Shown here piece by piece: positions 1 through 12,100 of a stretch of DNA of 64,000 nucleotides. How positions within the stretch are numbered: position 1 is the stretch's first letter; each line of letters begins with the position of its first letter. Below the pieces are notes generated by a model, which worked only from the letters and a program-made list of their open reading frames with translations, ran no database searches and had not been told where the DNA came from. The DNA is taken from NCBI RefSeq assembly GCF_037975245.1, contig NC_092566.1, forward strand, positions 18,447,001 through 18,511,000, written 5' to 3'. Source of the stretch: Apostichopus japonicus (lineage: Eukaryota > Echinodermata > Holothuroidea > Aspidochirotida > Stichopodidae). Made by a program: the position numbers and the translations under genes.

Positions 1-3000
1 ACTTGAAGTCGTTATCTCCAACGTTGAGGGTCAAAAAGTCCAAGATTCGACGGAATTGATCTTTGGTGATGTTACGAGTGTAGGCCTTGCTCTGAATTAA
101 ATATTAATCAATAATATTAATAATAGATTGCTAGCATTATTGCTTTTCAAATATGAAAAATTATTAATATATATATATATAGCTGCAAATTTCCTTGCCA
201 AAATTTACAAACCTTCAAGTCAAAATGTCAACTTCCTGTGGTGTCTTAGCCTGATATTGCTGTGGTTCATGCAGCAACAGGATAAGGTTGGGCAATATGA
301 CCTCTGACATTAATTTAACTCACCCTGTCAAAATCCTTAAAGGTGGGGAAGGTCATTAATCGTCTCTTCCTGACCTCATCTTGGAGAGCTACAAGTACAT
401 GGTTCACTTGTTGGTCCTCTGCGTCGTTGAGGTTATTCAGAGACCTTGCCAATGCACCGCAAGGTGGACGGTACACATCCAACTGAGGATTCTTTTCAAA
501 ATGGGGATCAGTAAATGCTGTGGACAAAACCATACACATCAGTTAAAAGTTTTAACCGACAAAAAGGAATATTAAGCTCAAATATTAAACCAAAAGTTAC
601 AGAAATGCTGATTTGTGATTGAAATATTTGTCATTGAGAAAATAAACCTAATTTGCTGAAAATGCTTGAAGCAAAGCATGAGTTGTAGTCAAGATGGATG
701 CATTGACCCAGTGAACTGATTTCTGGGGGATTGTCATGTCATAATATCACAATACCTCCATACCCAATCATAGCTCACCATTTTCCATTTTATCACAGAA
801 TGCTTTGTATGCCACTCTCCCTTCAGCATCCTTGTAAAAATCCACTAATTTTTGCACCTCTCCTCTCGTCAAATGAGCCTCTTTCCCCGCGCAGAGCATC
901 AGGCCGCAGACAAATTGGTTTTCCGTGATGATTCCTTTCCTGAGCTTGTCGTGGTCTCGGAAAAATTCTGTGGTCCTGATACCATTCTTGTGGACAGCCA
1001 CTTGAATTTTATTGAAGATTGTATTTAGTTCATCATCCACTTTGACCTTCAAAAGACCACCAAGAATGAGATAACAATAAGACATTTATATCGCATCAAA
1101 ATTTAAATTGTTAATATTGAACACATTGAATATTTTCGTCCGATATCAACTCACAGAGAATTGTAACCATATTAAGAGTGTCAAGTCATTAAACTGTGTT
1201 TTAAGAATATCTATAAGGTAACAACGGTGGTTAAGACTTAATAGATTAAGTAGTTTGTACCTCTCTTGGAATATTATAGGCACTTGGTGGAGCATCAAAG
1301 AGGTTGTCCTCCAATGTACCCTTGTCAGCTTCCAGATCTCTGTAAAAGTTAAAATAGTTGACCAGCTTGGCTCGCTCAGGGTCCTGGTATTTACACGCTA
1401 AAAGCCGAACCTCCTCATCAGACAACCCTGGGGGTCTAGGAAAGCTTCTCTCAAACTAAGAAAGAAAATGTATATATGTCACTAAAAAGGCTAATAATAA
1501 AAGATTGGAAAATGTTGGAATAATCTTGGTACACCCATTTCTGAGACAAAAAGACTTTGCTCTTTGCTGAACAATTGGGTGCACCCTTTAAATAGAATGA
1601 TTTATGGTATATTCTTGCGCATGTGTCCACCACCCATTTGTCCTGAATCGCAAATACATTGTGATTCTTCTAATGGTTCCTACAAGTCATGCAAAACTAT
1701 GACATAATAGTGATCCATTACCTTACATGACTTTATCTAACCTTAATAAAGATGCTTTAAACTTTCATGTATTTATTACACATTTGTGATTGTTTCAACC
1801 GAGTTTACTTTTACAGGTTTTACATTCTTGATGTCTTTTCAAGCTTAGAAGCAAATTGTAACAACCAGCATTGTTTGCTAGAGAGTTGGGATTACCTGGC
1901 TGTCTGTGACTACCCCAATGTTGTGTTTATCAAAGTCTTCATAACTACTTCTAAGGTCAATGCCGTGGTATTTATAGTATGGGGCTATCTTCCTGACTAT
2001 TTCAAGCACCCTTGTCTGTGAAGGTGGACTCAAGGGGCGGATAGAACGCTGAGATCCAAAGCTGCGAGAAAAAAACAAATTCAAGTTAAAGAGAGGTTAA
2101 CAGCATAAGAATGTTGTTTGCTTCCATCTTACTAAATGAAGAAATATTTGCCCTGAGCCTTTATGTTGCACTATCTAGTCAGAATGATAGATTGATATAA
2201 AAGGATGAAGGGTGGGGGGGGGGGCATGTTGGGAAGGTATGCTTATGGTGATACCCCCATCTCTGACACCTCTACTTTTTCATTCTTGTCAACAGAACAT
2301 AAAATTGCTTCATTCATGTACAAAAAACACCAATAATTATAACATGTGGCTTTGATAATTGATAAGATAAAGACAAAAAAATTCTTTAATAAATATCAAA
2401 ATGCATTAAATATTCTGCCATTGTCCCAGTAGTTTAGACAGCAATATTTGCCTTTCATTACCAGATTTAACTCACTTTCCATAAAGATGCTATGAACATT
2501 GACAAAGACCTAAATATAGTGGACCTAGCTCTTTATTAGCTTAAAATATACATTAATGCTGCTGTACTGATTCTTGTACAGTACTTCACATGTATGCTAA
2601 TTATTGATCATGCTTAATTGTATAATTAACTCTTTTCAGGTAAAAAGCATGTACTTCCTAACAAATGCAAGAGGATAACAAATATCACCAGCCATTATTA
2701 AAATTCAAGAAGTAACTTGCACCGAGCTAAAGATAACCAGTACGTATACTATTTATCCTGCCTTTAGTGTGCGTAAGATATTAAACATGAATTAACAGAA
2801 GTATACTCACAATTCTGTTGGTTCTGTAATCTGTGTTTTGGGATCAATCTTCATTTCATTTGGCCTAAAAGCTGTGGAAATGGGCATGTAATAAAGAATG
2901 TTACTGAGAAGGAAAGAGATGTTGGTGGTACATTTACTCATATAGTTAAGCTGTCTAGCTGCAATAGATTGCTCAAACAGATATATCAAAATAATGATAG

Positions 3001-4390
3001 GCATACTCCAATTACACACATTTTTCCAAGGGCTTGATACAAAGTTCAAACTGACACAGTAAACAATATGAAGGAAAAATATAGGGATGAGGGTTTGTGT
3101 GAATTCAGTTAAACGACAGACATTATAGGGTTATGTAATATGTCAGTAGTTTGTGTTTGTGGGGCGTAACTAGAGGGGTAAATACGTCTGGAGCAACAGT
3201 TTAGTTTACAAAATTACAAAGATTTGCACAATATGGTGGAATACATATTATACAGCAAAAATGCAAAATACCAAAAGTTTGTCAGTTCCTCACAACTCTC
3301 CCCTTTCATTGTCTTTTTCTTTCTACTTTAGCTGTACATAGATTCTTCCAAAGATTTGCACATCTCTCGGCATTGATACTGTACCTTGTCAACATATTGT
3401 GCACCTCCCCACTCACCCACCCACCTCCCCACCCCTCACCTTACAACTAAACACAACTGTTTATCTCACCACATTCAATCACATCTGCAAATCGTCTGTA
3501 GTTTACGCCATGACCACCATCTTGGTATTTTTGAACAAGGAGATCTTCATCAACCTCTGGAAGCACAATCTCAAAGCTTTGTTTAAGACACCGCTTAAAT
3601 TGGGGAGCTGCAGGAAAAACATCAATGACATAGTGATCGTTTGCTGATAATTATGAGGAATGATCCGAATATTGACTCAGACAAAAGGAGACAAGCAGTC
3701 ATAAACACAGTGTAACAAGGAAAGTCAAATCTGGTCTGGTTGAAGGACCTTCTTTGTCAGGTTGTTTACCTTAATGACTTCTTCCTCGGTAAAAATACAC
3801 AGAACAAAAACCAAGGAGTAGCCAATAAAGTAGTTCATGAGAACACTGAGCTAATCTTCAAGCTTTATTCTTGTAATTTTATATTAAAGCAACTGGTTAC
3901 ATTGATTAGTATAATTAAGCCAAATCCCACTAATTCACTCAAGTAACACTTGAAGGGTCTTTGCAAACAGCATAAAATAATTCTTCTAGCCATAAATGGA
4001 TGCAATTAATTAGCTGCTACTTTATTTCATGCTAATAACTTCCTGTATAACTGACAATTTCTTAAAGTGAAAAAATTGGCTAGGTTTGTACGTTTGCTGT
4101 AGGAAGTTTAAGCTGTAATGTGTTGATATCTTTTATGAAAAATAACAGCAGTATTTAACACCTGTTCTGAACCTACTGCAACAAACTAGCAATATATTTG
4201 TGTGTAGGAGGACAAAAGTATGTAAATTGCATTTAGATGAGGAGGGGGAGGAGGTAGTTTTTGCCTTACTTGTAACATATCCAGATCTCAACCTATCAAA
4301 GTCTTTGAAGAATTCTGCTACTCTGACACTTTTCAGTTGAACTGTGGTCCTTATCTGGTCTTCAATGACTTCCACTCTTGATTCAGGCAT
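1..4390 (-). CDS. Repeated EF-hand-pair protein, 5' part (3' end outside window)
   Basis: I do not recognise the family by name. Eight coding exons join in frame: 4270-4390, 3470-3607, 2811-2871, 1896-2061, 1261-1455, 779-1046, 324-517 and 1-91, with GT/AG borders throughout, giving the first 411 residues. The ATG at 4388-4390 is the first in frame, 12 nt into its exon. The protein repeats a module every 110-120 residues: an amphipathic helix, then a loop such as DFDRLRSGYVT (residues 30-40), DFDKHNIGVVT (149-159), DHDKLRKGIIT (258-268) and a fourth at 378 split by the 324/91 junction. Each is followed by a second, more degenerate helix-loop-helix (KYQDGGHGVNYRRF and similar). This is an EF-hand-pair architecture. 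The odd loops have two extra residues before the glycine, so calcium binding is uncertain. There is no signal peptide or membrane segment. A structural or ciliary role would be a guess only. Confidence 0.85.
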
Positions 4391-4402
4391 CTTGATTACC
4401 TC

Positions 4403-5292
4403 CTGGAGAAAATTGTACATTAATCATGAAAACATTTAATATCAACTTCGCCTACAATGATTGTTCAATGCAAAGATTACACAAAAGGCTAGTTAGACAT
4501 AACATAAATAAACTATTTATGCCACAATCTCAGTCAATTGATAAAAAAAAAATTTAAAAAAAAAGACTCTGTACATAGTTACCAAATTGATGCTAACTTC
4601 TTCAGCAATTTATCCAAATCCAGTAACAGGACACAATTCAGCTCAATTAAGAGATGAATTTGAAAGATTTTAAACTGTAGAAGCTGCTAACTAGTGATCA
4701 AATGCTGTAATCAACTTGCAAAGTTTTTGAGGTCAAGAGTAAACCTTCTTGTGATCAATATAAGGTAAAAGTTCAACCTCCAGTGATCACTTGCTGCCAA
4801 AAAGTAATCTAGGCATAGGCTAAGTAAGTCCCTTCAATATATAGCGAAATACTCTATCATGACTAGAAGTGCACAAGTAGAATCTTGAAACATTTTCTGA
4901 AGCCTAAGGCCAATCTACAGTTTTGGCCTAAATGAATTGATATACACAACCCAGAGAAAATAAGCCAAACATTAGACTAGGCTAACTTACACACATACAT
5001 CCAAAGTCAAGTCAAGATTTCCTTTTGAAAAACTAGTGATAAATCCTTCAATACCCAGGAATATTCTGCTTAGGCATAATGTAGAAGTGATTACTTTTAC
5101 TGATTATTTACTTCTGAGATAGTCCTAGCCCAGGCCCCTTTTTATTAACTTTGACAAATCCTTTTATTAGCTCAGAATATACTTTGTTGTAAAATGAAGC
5201 ACTGTCAGTGTGCCTTCTAGATACATACAATCATCACACCCAGAAGACTGTCACATTCTGACTTCACAGGTAAATAGGCCCAATGAGATACA
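4403..5292 (-). other. Intron 1 of EF-hand gene, rich in TAGGC/GCCTA
   Basis: No coding signal is visible. From about 4810 onward the sequence is studded with TAGGC and GCCTA pentamers, and the same composition continues to about 6030. The introns farther 3' in this gene lack it. Confidence 0.5.
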
Positions 5293-5798
5293 ATCAGTAG
5301 GCAAGGATTGTTCGGATTCTTCAGTTCTTTTTTGCTGCAGTTCGCTTTTTTAATCACTGAGCCTAGTGTAATTAACTCTTATATCAAACTTTCTGTAAAC
5401 TCAATATTTCTTGTAATATAAGTTTCTCCTTACTATTTAAATACCATTTCAATCTGTAGGTAACATATTTATCTTGCATGCTAGGCCTATACCTTTGCAC
5501 TCAAATAATTGTTTCATGCGAAATGTTTTTGGTTGATAAAGTTTTATCAGTAGGCAAGGATTGTTCGGATTCTTCAGTTCTTTTTTGCTGCAGTTCGCTT
5601 TTTTAATCACTGAGCCTAGTGTCATTACCTCTTATATCAAACTTTCTGTAAACTCAATATTTCTTGTAATATAAGTTTCTCCTTACTATTTAAATACCAT
5701 TTCAATCTGTAAGTAACATTTATCTTGCATGCTAGGCCTATACCTTTGCACTCAAATAATTGTTTCATGCGAAATGTTTTTGGTTGATAAAGTTTTAT
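5293..5798. repeat. Tandem duplication, 2 x ~253 bp
   Basis: Two head-to-tail copies (5293-5545 and 5546-5798) begin with ATCAGTAGGCAAGGATTG and end with GGTTGATAAAGTTTTATC. They differ by only a few substitutions and a two-base indel, so the duplication is recent. It lies in intron 1 of the EF-hand gene and holds no ORF or known element. Confidence 0.9.
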
Positions 5799-6077
5799 CC
5801 TCAGTATGTGAACTGGACTTGAGAGTAATCTATCCACTCACTTTCCATAAAAAATACTAGCCTAACGTTTTGCCTAGCTGGCCTCAGGTAGTTGACAAGA
5901 TAACAAATTACCATAAAATTTTGAATTAAGCCTAACTAGTTTTACTTTGGCTAAAGCTAGGTCTAGGCTACACTTACAATACAAGTTACTGCACTTAGCC
6001 TAGCCCTGTCTAGCCTAGGGCTAACGTCACTACAGTAACGAGTACAACTTACAACAAGGAAAACGGTCCTGACTTAC

Positions 6078-6171
6078 TTCGAATCGCTTAAGATTGCTTA
6101 ATTTCTTGTAATTCGTTGTAATCCAAACTATAAAATATGGCACACAAACACCATATTATGAGACTAGTGGT
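6078..6171 (-). promoter_or_regulatory. Probable 5' UTR exon and promoter of the EF-hand gene
   Basis: On the minus strand an exact donor GTAAGT lies at 6072-6077. The sequence 5' of it has no ORF. The first coding exon begins at a good acceptor (TTTCTCCAG before 4402) only 12 nt before the ATG, so a non-coding first exon is expected upstream. The start site is inferred to be near 6150; no TATA box was seen. Intron 1 would run from 4403 to 6077. Confidence 0.4.
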
Positions 6172-6488
6172 CTTTATATTTCTCAATGCAGATTTTCCAA
6201 TATAGTCCCACGTCGTTGTACGTGAGGATGTGATATGTTCCGATATGCTTCATAAATAGCAACACCGTACCTGATCCTGTGTACAAAGCCAGAAGCTGTT
6301 GCTAAGATACTTCTTGAAATAGGTGGCGCTATACAAAGTGGAGCCTCGAATAGGAATATAGAGTTGGCTATCCATTTCAACACGGATATATTTGCAGATA
6401 AAACATTCACCTTGTAGATGGGAGTGCCACTCTATCGTAGGGGATATAATTATTGTGAATGAATATAAGTTAACCAGCGCTGTTATGA

Positions 6489-6732
6489 ATGTATGTATGT
6501 ATATGTGATCTTCCCGCAAGCAGGAACTCGCGAAAGAAGCCATGGAGGCCTGTAGACTCGCAAGCTGACCGAAACCAATCTCTCGGCACACATCCATTTA
6601 ACTTCCATGTCGGGAAGTTGTTATTGAACAACACCCTTGCCAGACGACACACATTGCTGTCGGCGGGGAATTGAACCGGGGATCTCATGACTGGGAGACG
6701 CCGGCGTTAACCACTAGGCTATACACTCCGCC
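6489..6732 (-). mobile_element. tRNA-derived SINE
   Basis: Read on the minus strand the element starts GGCGGAGTGTATAGCC and carries an RNA polymerase III A box (TAGCCTAGTGG, 6711-6721) and B box (GGTTCAATTCC, 6667-6677) spaced as in a tRNA. An unrelated body follows and it ends in a (CATA)n tail near 6489. It is not a functional tRNA: the acceptor stem does not pair and the 3' part is not tRNA-like. Target-site duplications were not evident. Confidence 0.8.
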
Positions 6733-9050
6733 TAATGTTTTTAACCCACGGACAATCATGACCGACGAGTGTAGTTAAGAGGCATGAATTACTTGTCCAC
6801 TGTGTTGAAATACCCTCATTCGTTCATAATTGACATATGAATAAATTGGTGAAAATGTTCAGATATTAGGGACATTATTGTTTCAGGCAAATTGAAGGTC
6901 ATTTCATGCTTCTGGCAGGGGGTGCAATAATTCTGCTAAATACATATACACATAAATAAATAAATATATATAGGCTATAAATATATATATATATATATAT
7001 AATAAGAAAGAGTAACCTAACTTCGCAATTTGTGCATCATTCGACGGATTGGGTAGAACCCATAATCGCTAATTCGTAACAACCTCCTTGCCGATCTGGT
7101 ATATCTTCACAATTCACAGACTAACAACGTTGTATCATTATCAGGGGTACAATGACGTGTACGTCCCATCCCTACCCCAGTATAAAATCAAAGGAGACGC
7201 CGCAGCCCCCCCCCCTCCATAAGCAGCGATAATTACCAAATACAAAATCCGCCTAATGTCCACTCCACCATACAGTGTATCGTACAACCTAAACAGTTGA
7301 AAATTATTTAACATTGTTTCAAAATTTTCTCAATTTTAACAGTCCCTCAAAAGAAAGGGCCCATATCCCACCAGTCCAATACCTGCATGGGAGATATAAA
7401 TACATCGTTCAAAAGATAAAAGTATTATGATAACCTTTCACTAACTTGATAACACGTAAACCGTTGATATAATTCGCTCCTGAACCCGACCCAATCCAAA
7501 CCTCGTCCAAGTTAAACCCCTCTCAACAACACTATTATCACATGCCAAAGAGGGACAGTACCACAGGCTGGTTGAATATTAATACCTTAATTATTTTATT
7601 TTATCTAATTATCATTTGATAATAGCCTGTCACAACGTGTAATGTCATTGAATGATGTCATTAGCGTTCGATATGGTTTGGATTGTTTTCACACGCCCTC
7701 AATAGCATCTGTTTTCATATCGATGTCTACGCACCAGTTGGCATTTGCGCACGTGACGTCATAAATTTTACTACGAGAAATGAATGAAAAGGATTATCTG
7801 CGTGCTGTAATTGGTTAACTGTGATGGTGGAAGAGACGGGGAATTCCCATGCGAATCAATTAAGAGGTCATGCCGTAAACTTTCCTTTCAATTAATGCAG
7901 ACGTTGACCATGTTGATGGTGATTTAGGGATTGTGACGTCATCCCCACCCACTCCCAAACAAAAGTCTAACCAAGGGCTACCAGTGTACCTCTTGCCATC
8001 ATCAGTCTCGAACATTGTTGAACCAAACATTCGCGAGGCATAATCAAGAAATATAGACAAAGTCTGAACAAACAGTCATCGTGATAATTAGATGTAATGG
8101 AACTATCCATGTAATTTTGTACAATATATTTGATCTTATAACCCAAAACGTATTGCGATTAACATACCGCTTCCATATGCAATCCAACTTTAATTAGAAG
8201 TTTATTTGGGTCATAAAACGGAAAGAGTCCATCCGTGAAGTAAGATTAATCGTAACAGTGATTACTAACGCTTGTTAATATTTCAATGATAACATATAGT
8301 CTTTTGGGGGGGCGGGGTGGGGGGTTCTCATTTTATTTCTGATTTATATATTTAGTTTTTGTTCTGCTTTTCGTGTCAAAGCTTAGCTCTATACGCATTG
8401 CGTATAAGTTTTCTCGACACACTTTAGTTTCGTGTGTTGCCTTTATTTTTCCAGGCTCTCAAATGGGGAAATAAATTAGACATGTTCTTTTTTGGAGGAA
8501 ATGGAGGGAGGGGGAGGGACTGCAGGGTGGATGTGCTGCGGGCGGGGCGAGGATGGCAAGGTAAGCGTCAATTAGTTGGTTTAATCAGCGTGACTCCATG
8601 TTACAACTGCCAAGAAACGTAACTTGAAAATGGGAATTCATATATAGTGAACCGCATTCAGCATTCGAAATCCCAAGAAGGGATTACTTTACGTGCTTTC
8701 GGTACAATATGTAGGTTGATTGAAACCATGGAGTCTGTTTAACCTCCGTGGTGAAACGAACTGGAATATGTGTTGCCAACAGTAACATGCAAACCCATCA
8801 ACCAAACTTACTACCCGACCAAGCATGTCATGTTACTCCACACAGGAAACGGAAGGTTTTCATCGCAAAACATGACTTCAGTTCATTCTCTCAGGAAAAG
8901 GGGCGTGGCACTATGTATAACGTGGATTAACTTTACACTAGTTATAGAGATGTATGTTGTCAGTTGAATGCAAAGTTACCACAATAATTGTTTTATTTTT
9001 ATACGTATTCTAGGCTGTCAGGAAATACCGGTATATGGTGCAAGAGTTGT
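6733..9050. other. Intergenic region between divergent EF-hand and hnRNP genes
   Basis: No supported gene. It holds an AT microsatellite (about 6941-7001), a C run at 7206-7216, a G run around 8307-8321 and short ORFs without homology. The stretch 8454-8560 is bounded by a plausible acceptor and donor (TTTTTCCAG and GTAAGC), so it could be an alternative upstream hnRNP exon, but nothing else supports this. Confidence 0.5.
6941..7001. repeat. AT-rich microsatellite
   Basis: ATA/TAAA-type and (TA)n repeats lie in the intergenic region. No other signal. Confidence 0.8.
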
Positions 9051-9170
9051 AGATATGCTAATTTCTATAAAATATGCTAATATCGCCGGGACTTCAACTT
9101 TGGGCTGTGCAGTAGTATGTACCTAATGTACACTAACACTACGTATGTCAGCTCTCGGAAACTGGGCACC
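9050..9170 (+). promoter_or_regulatory. Candidate hnRNP core promoter and 5' leader
   Basis: The octamer-like ATATGCTAAT occurs twice (about 9053 and 9072) with TATAAAATA between the copies. An in-frame ATG at 9117 lies upstream of the chosen start and would add 18 residues. The 9171 ATG is preferred because its context (GCACCATGG) is better and hnRNP proteins commonly start with an acidic, Ser-rich MADS-like N terminus. The start site is inferred. Confidence 0.35.
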
Positions 9171-12100
9171 ATGGCCGACAGTCACAGTGGTACAAACACC
9201 GCCGAATTTTCCCAACAAAACGGGAAAGAAAGCGCTGATGACTCGGCACAAGGAGCGAGCTCGCAGGACAGTACCGAGAGCATAAATAATGGAGGAAAAG
9301 GGAGGCATGGAGATAAAATTCATGCCTCGAAAGGGGATCACGATGACAAGTAAGGACGAGGCCAGGATTTGGGATTTATTGCTATCATGTTAGGCTGAAA
9401 AGTTAGGTCCCTCTGTCAGACGTCTGTTTTCAGTTTTTATGACTTTGGGTTTTATTTACATAAGTTTACTATCAGATAATGTTAAAACACAAAATCACCA
9501 ATACATTTCACCCGATTTTTGCACGATTGCTACTGTAATTTAGTGACAGAGGAAGAAATGTTAACTCATAGGATGCTAGCACTATGCCGGTTCCCAGCTG
9601 TTCGTCGCATGGATTGTCGTCATTTGGCCATGTGACGTTGCATATATTTCACTCCACATACCAAAATAACACTAGGCTGGTGTAGGCAGTGCGGAGTAAT
9701 GCGAGTGGGTTGGGTCAATATGTTAGACCTCTATATTTAACAAGATCAACCAATACATAAGCCTAACGTACCTTAAGTACAAATGCACAAAACTAATGTA
9801 GTCCAATATGAAAATAACACTTGTAAATTTACTCACTGTTTGCTATGTTGAAATCAGAAATATCCTACTCTCAAGTCTCAGCCTAGGCTAGGTCTATTGA
9901 AGAATTGCATAGCCTAGGCCTAACAATGTCAGTTACTTAGGCCTAAGTTAGGGGCCTATGCCAACAAAAGCATTGGCCAACCAGGTTTTGCCAAACATCC
10001 GAACAAAACATTAAGTTAGAGGACTGCATGAATCCTTCATCGGTGTAATAACAGTTGGCTGGGGAAAAGGATATCTAGGGAAGTTGAGTAATGTTGCACT
10101 GCAATCTCAGACTAGGCCTAGCAGAACTTACAGTTTCGCTAACTTGCACGCATGACATTATTTTTCGGCTAAGCTTAGGCATAGGCCTAGACCAGTTAAG
10201 TGTTAAATTGGGTTTGAAAATATAGTATTTAATGACAGGTGAAACATATTTTGTTACCTTCAAAGTTGCTGCTCAAAATATTAACAACAAATTAGGTCTA
10301 TATTCCTTACTATTACTAACAATGGCAATGTGCACCCTGAAAGAGCTTGTATATCGTGTGTTTTACCGGAATAGAACAAGCTGAAACAAGTAAAGGGACT
10401 CTTTTTAACTTCCCGGTCTGATCAGACTGCACAGTAATCAGTAATTTATAGTTTCTGTTCCAAAACTCCAGAATTATTTGCACAAGAAAATAAAGTAGAA
10501 ATAAGATATATTCTTGAGGAGAAAGATATGAAATCTCCTAATTTTTCCCTCCTTAATGCTCACTGTGTAAGTAAAATCTGTTACACAAACTTTGCAGTCT
10601 CAGCAATTTCTAGGTCCATGGGTGTGGGGTTCATTCTTCACAATATTTATGATGAAGTTCACCATGGTGTCACTCTCTGTTCCTTCTTTCAATTTTATTT
10701 GTACATAGCTGCATAAGTGGGTTACGTTTGGTGAAAACAAGCTTTTTTCCAATGTTTCATTATCTGCAATCAATTGAGGTACATATTATTAATGCAAAAG
10801 AAGATTGTTTTTCATATGTAATGTATATTGTTGCTAAGTGCTAATACTGCTAAGTACCTGTAGACAAAAGCTAAAGCACTGCACTGTTCAAGCTCATACT
10901 TGCGATCCTGTGTCAGCTCTGTAAGTTGAACAACCACATCTGTGCAACTAGTGAATTCACTCCACTTACATAAATTTCCAGATTAAGGGTGAGGGTTATA
11001 TTTAACATTTAGATTTAACAAGTTAGATTTAACAAGGCTGCACTGACGTTTCCATGAAAAAAAATTTGCCGCTTGTAATGGGATAGGAAGGTAATATATA
11101 TGCCAGACAGACTTTCATTCTATTTCGTCCACCCGTTGAAGCATTTGCATCCATCTCACTACAAAGCAGTAAACAATATATGTGTGAAACACAACTCCTG
11201 CTGACCTGAATCTAAGAATCTGATGCTCTCCACCTCCCTGCTCATGCCTAAGACTGACAACTACTAAGTACAGGACACTCTCTTGGTAGGTGTAGCACAG
11301 TCATAGTTATTAGCTTATATGTACAAACCTGTCCTAAATTTGGCATATTATAACAGCATTCCACATAAAGTGCTCTTATGGTTGTATAAATTAGAGAGAT
11401 GGCTATGTCCATACCAACTGTAATCATCTGGCAAGTAAATGCAGAGAAACACTTCTCAGAGAAAAAATGTGTTCAAATTTGCATAGCAGCTTTAAAGGCT
11501 CAGACTTCAGTTGTCTCTTTACTATACTATGGCTCCTGTGTACAAAAACTGCGATACATCTCTGCACTTGTATAGCAATTACTCAATTTGCTGGCATTTT
11601 GAGATGTGATACCATTTAAATTAGTCCCTGCTTCTGCCCATCCACATTACACATGCATTGGGGAAATTCTACAAACCAGTTTGTTGATAGAACCAAAATC
11701 TTACTTCGGTTGGGAGATTTGGTTTAAAAGTTCTGCTAGGCCACTGCCATGTTACCAATGTGGGATGTTGTAGGGCCATTAGAAGGGGGTAAATATTTCA
11801 TGCACACTTTGTGTTTCTTCTTATTTCTTTCAAAGATGGATGTAAACAGTGTTGTTCATGAACATGATGGCGATATTAGATCACAATAAAAGCTTTGCTA
11901 GGACTTCAGAATCAGATCTCTATGGCATATAATCCAATGCATAGTGGAACACTGTAACAAATATATAGAATAGCCTTAAAATATTCAAGGATCGACGGAT
12001 GGCTTGATGATATTACGTTTAAACTTGCTCAAATCTTTTTCTTGTAATGAAGACCATCATATCTTCCACATGGAATGAGAGTTTGCTTCTTTTGTTTATT

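Noticed and set aside
6660-6732. tRNA gene
   Set aside because: A and B boxes are present, but there is no cloverleaf acceptor pairing and a non-tRNA body with a CATA tail follows. It is a SINE.
8454-8560. Upstream hnRNP exon
   Set aside because: Splice-like borders only. The sequence is G-rich low complexity with no conserved reading frame.
9117-9170. Upstream in-frame ATG as hnRNP start
   Set aside because: Poorer start context than the 9171 ATG, and it adds residues not typical of the family. It cannot be excluded.
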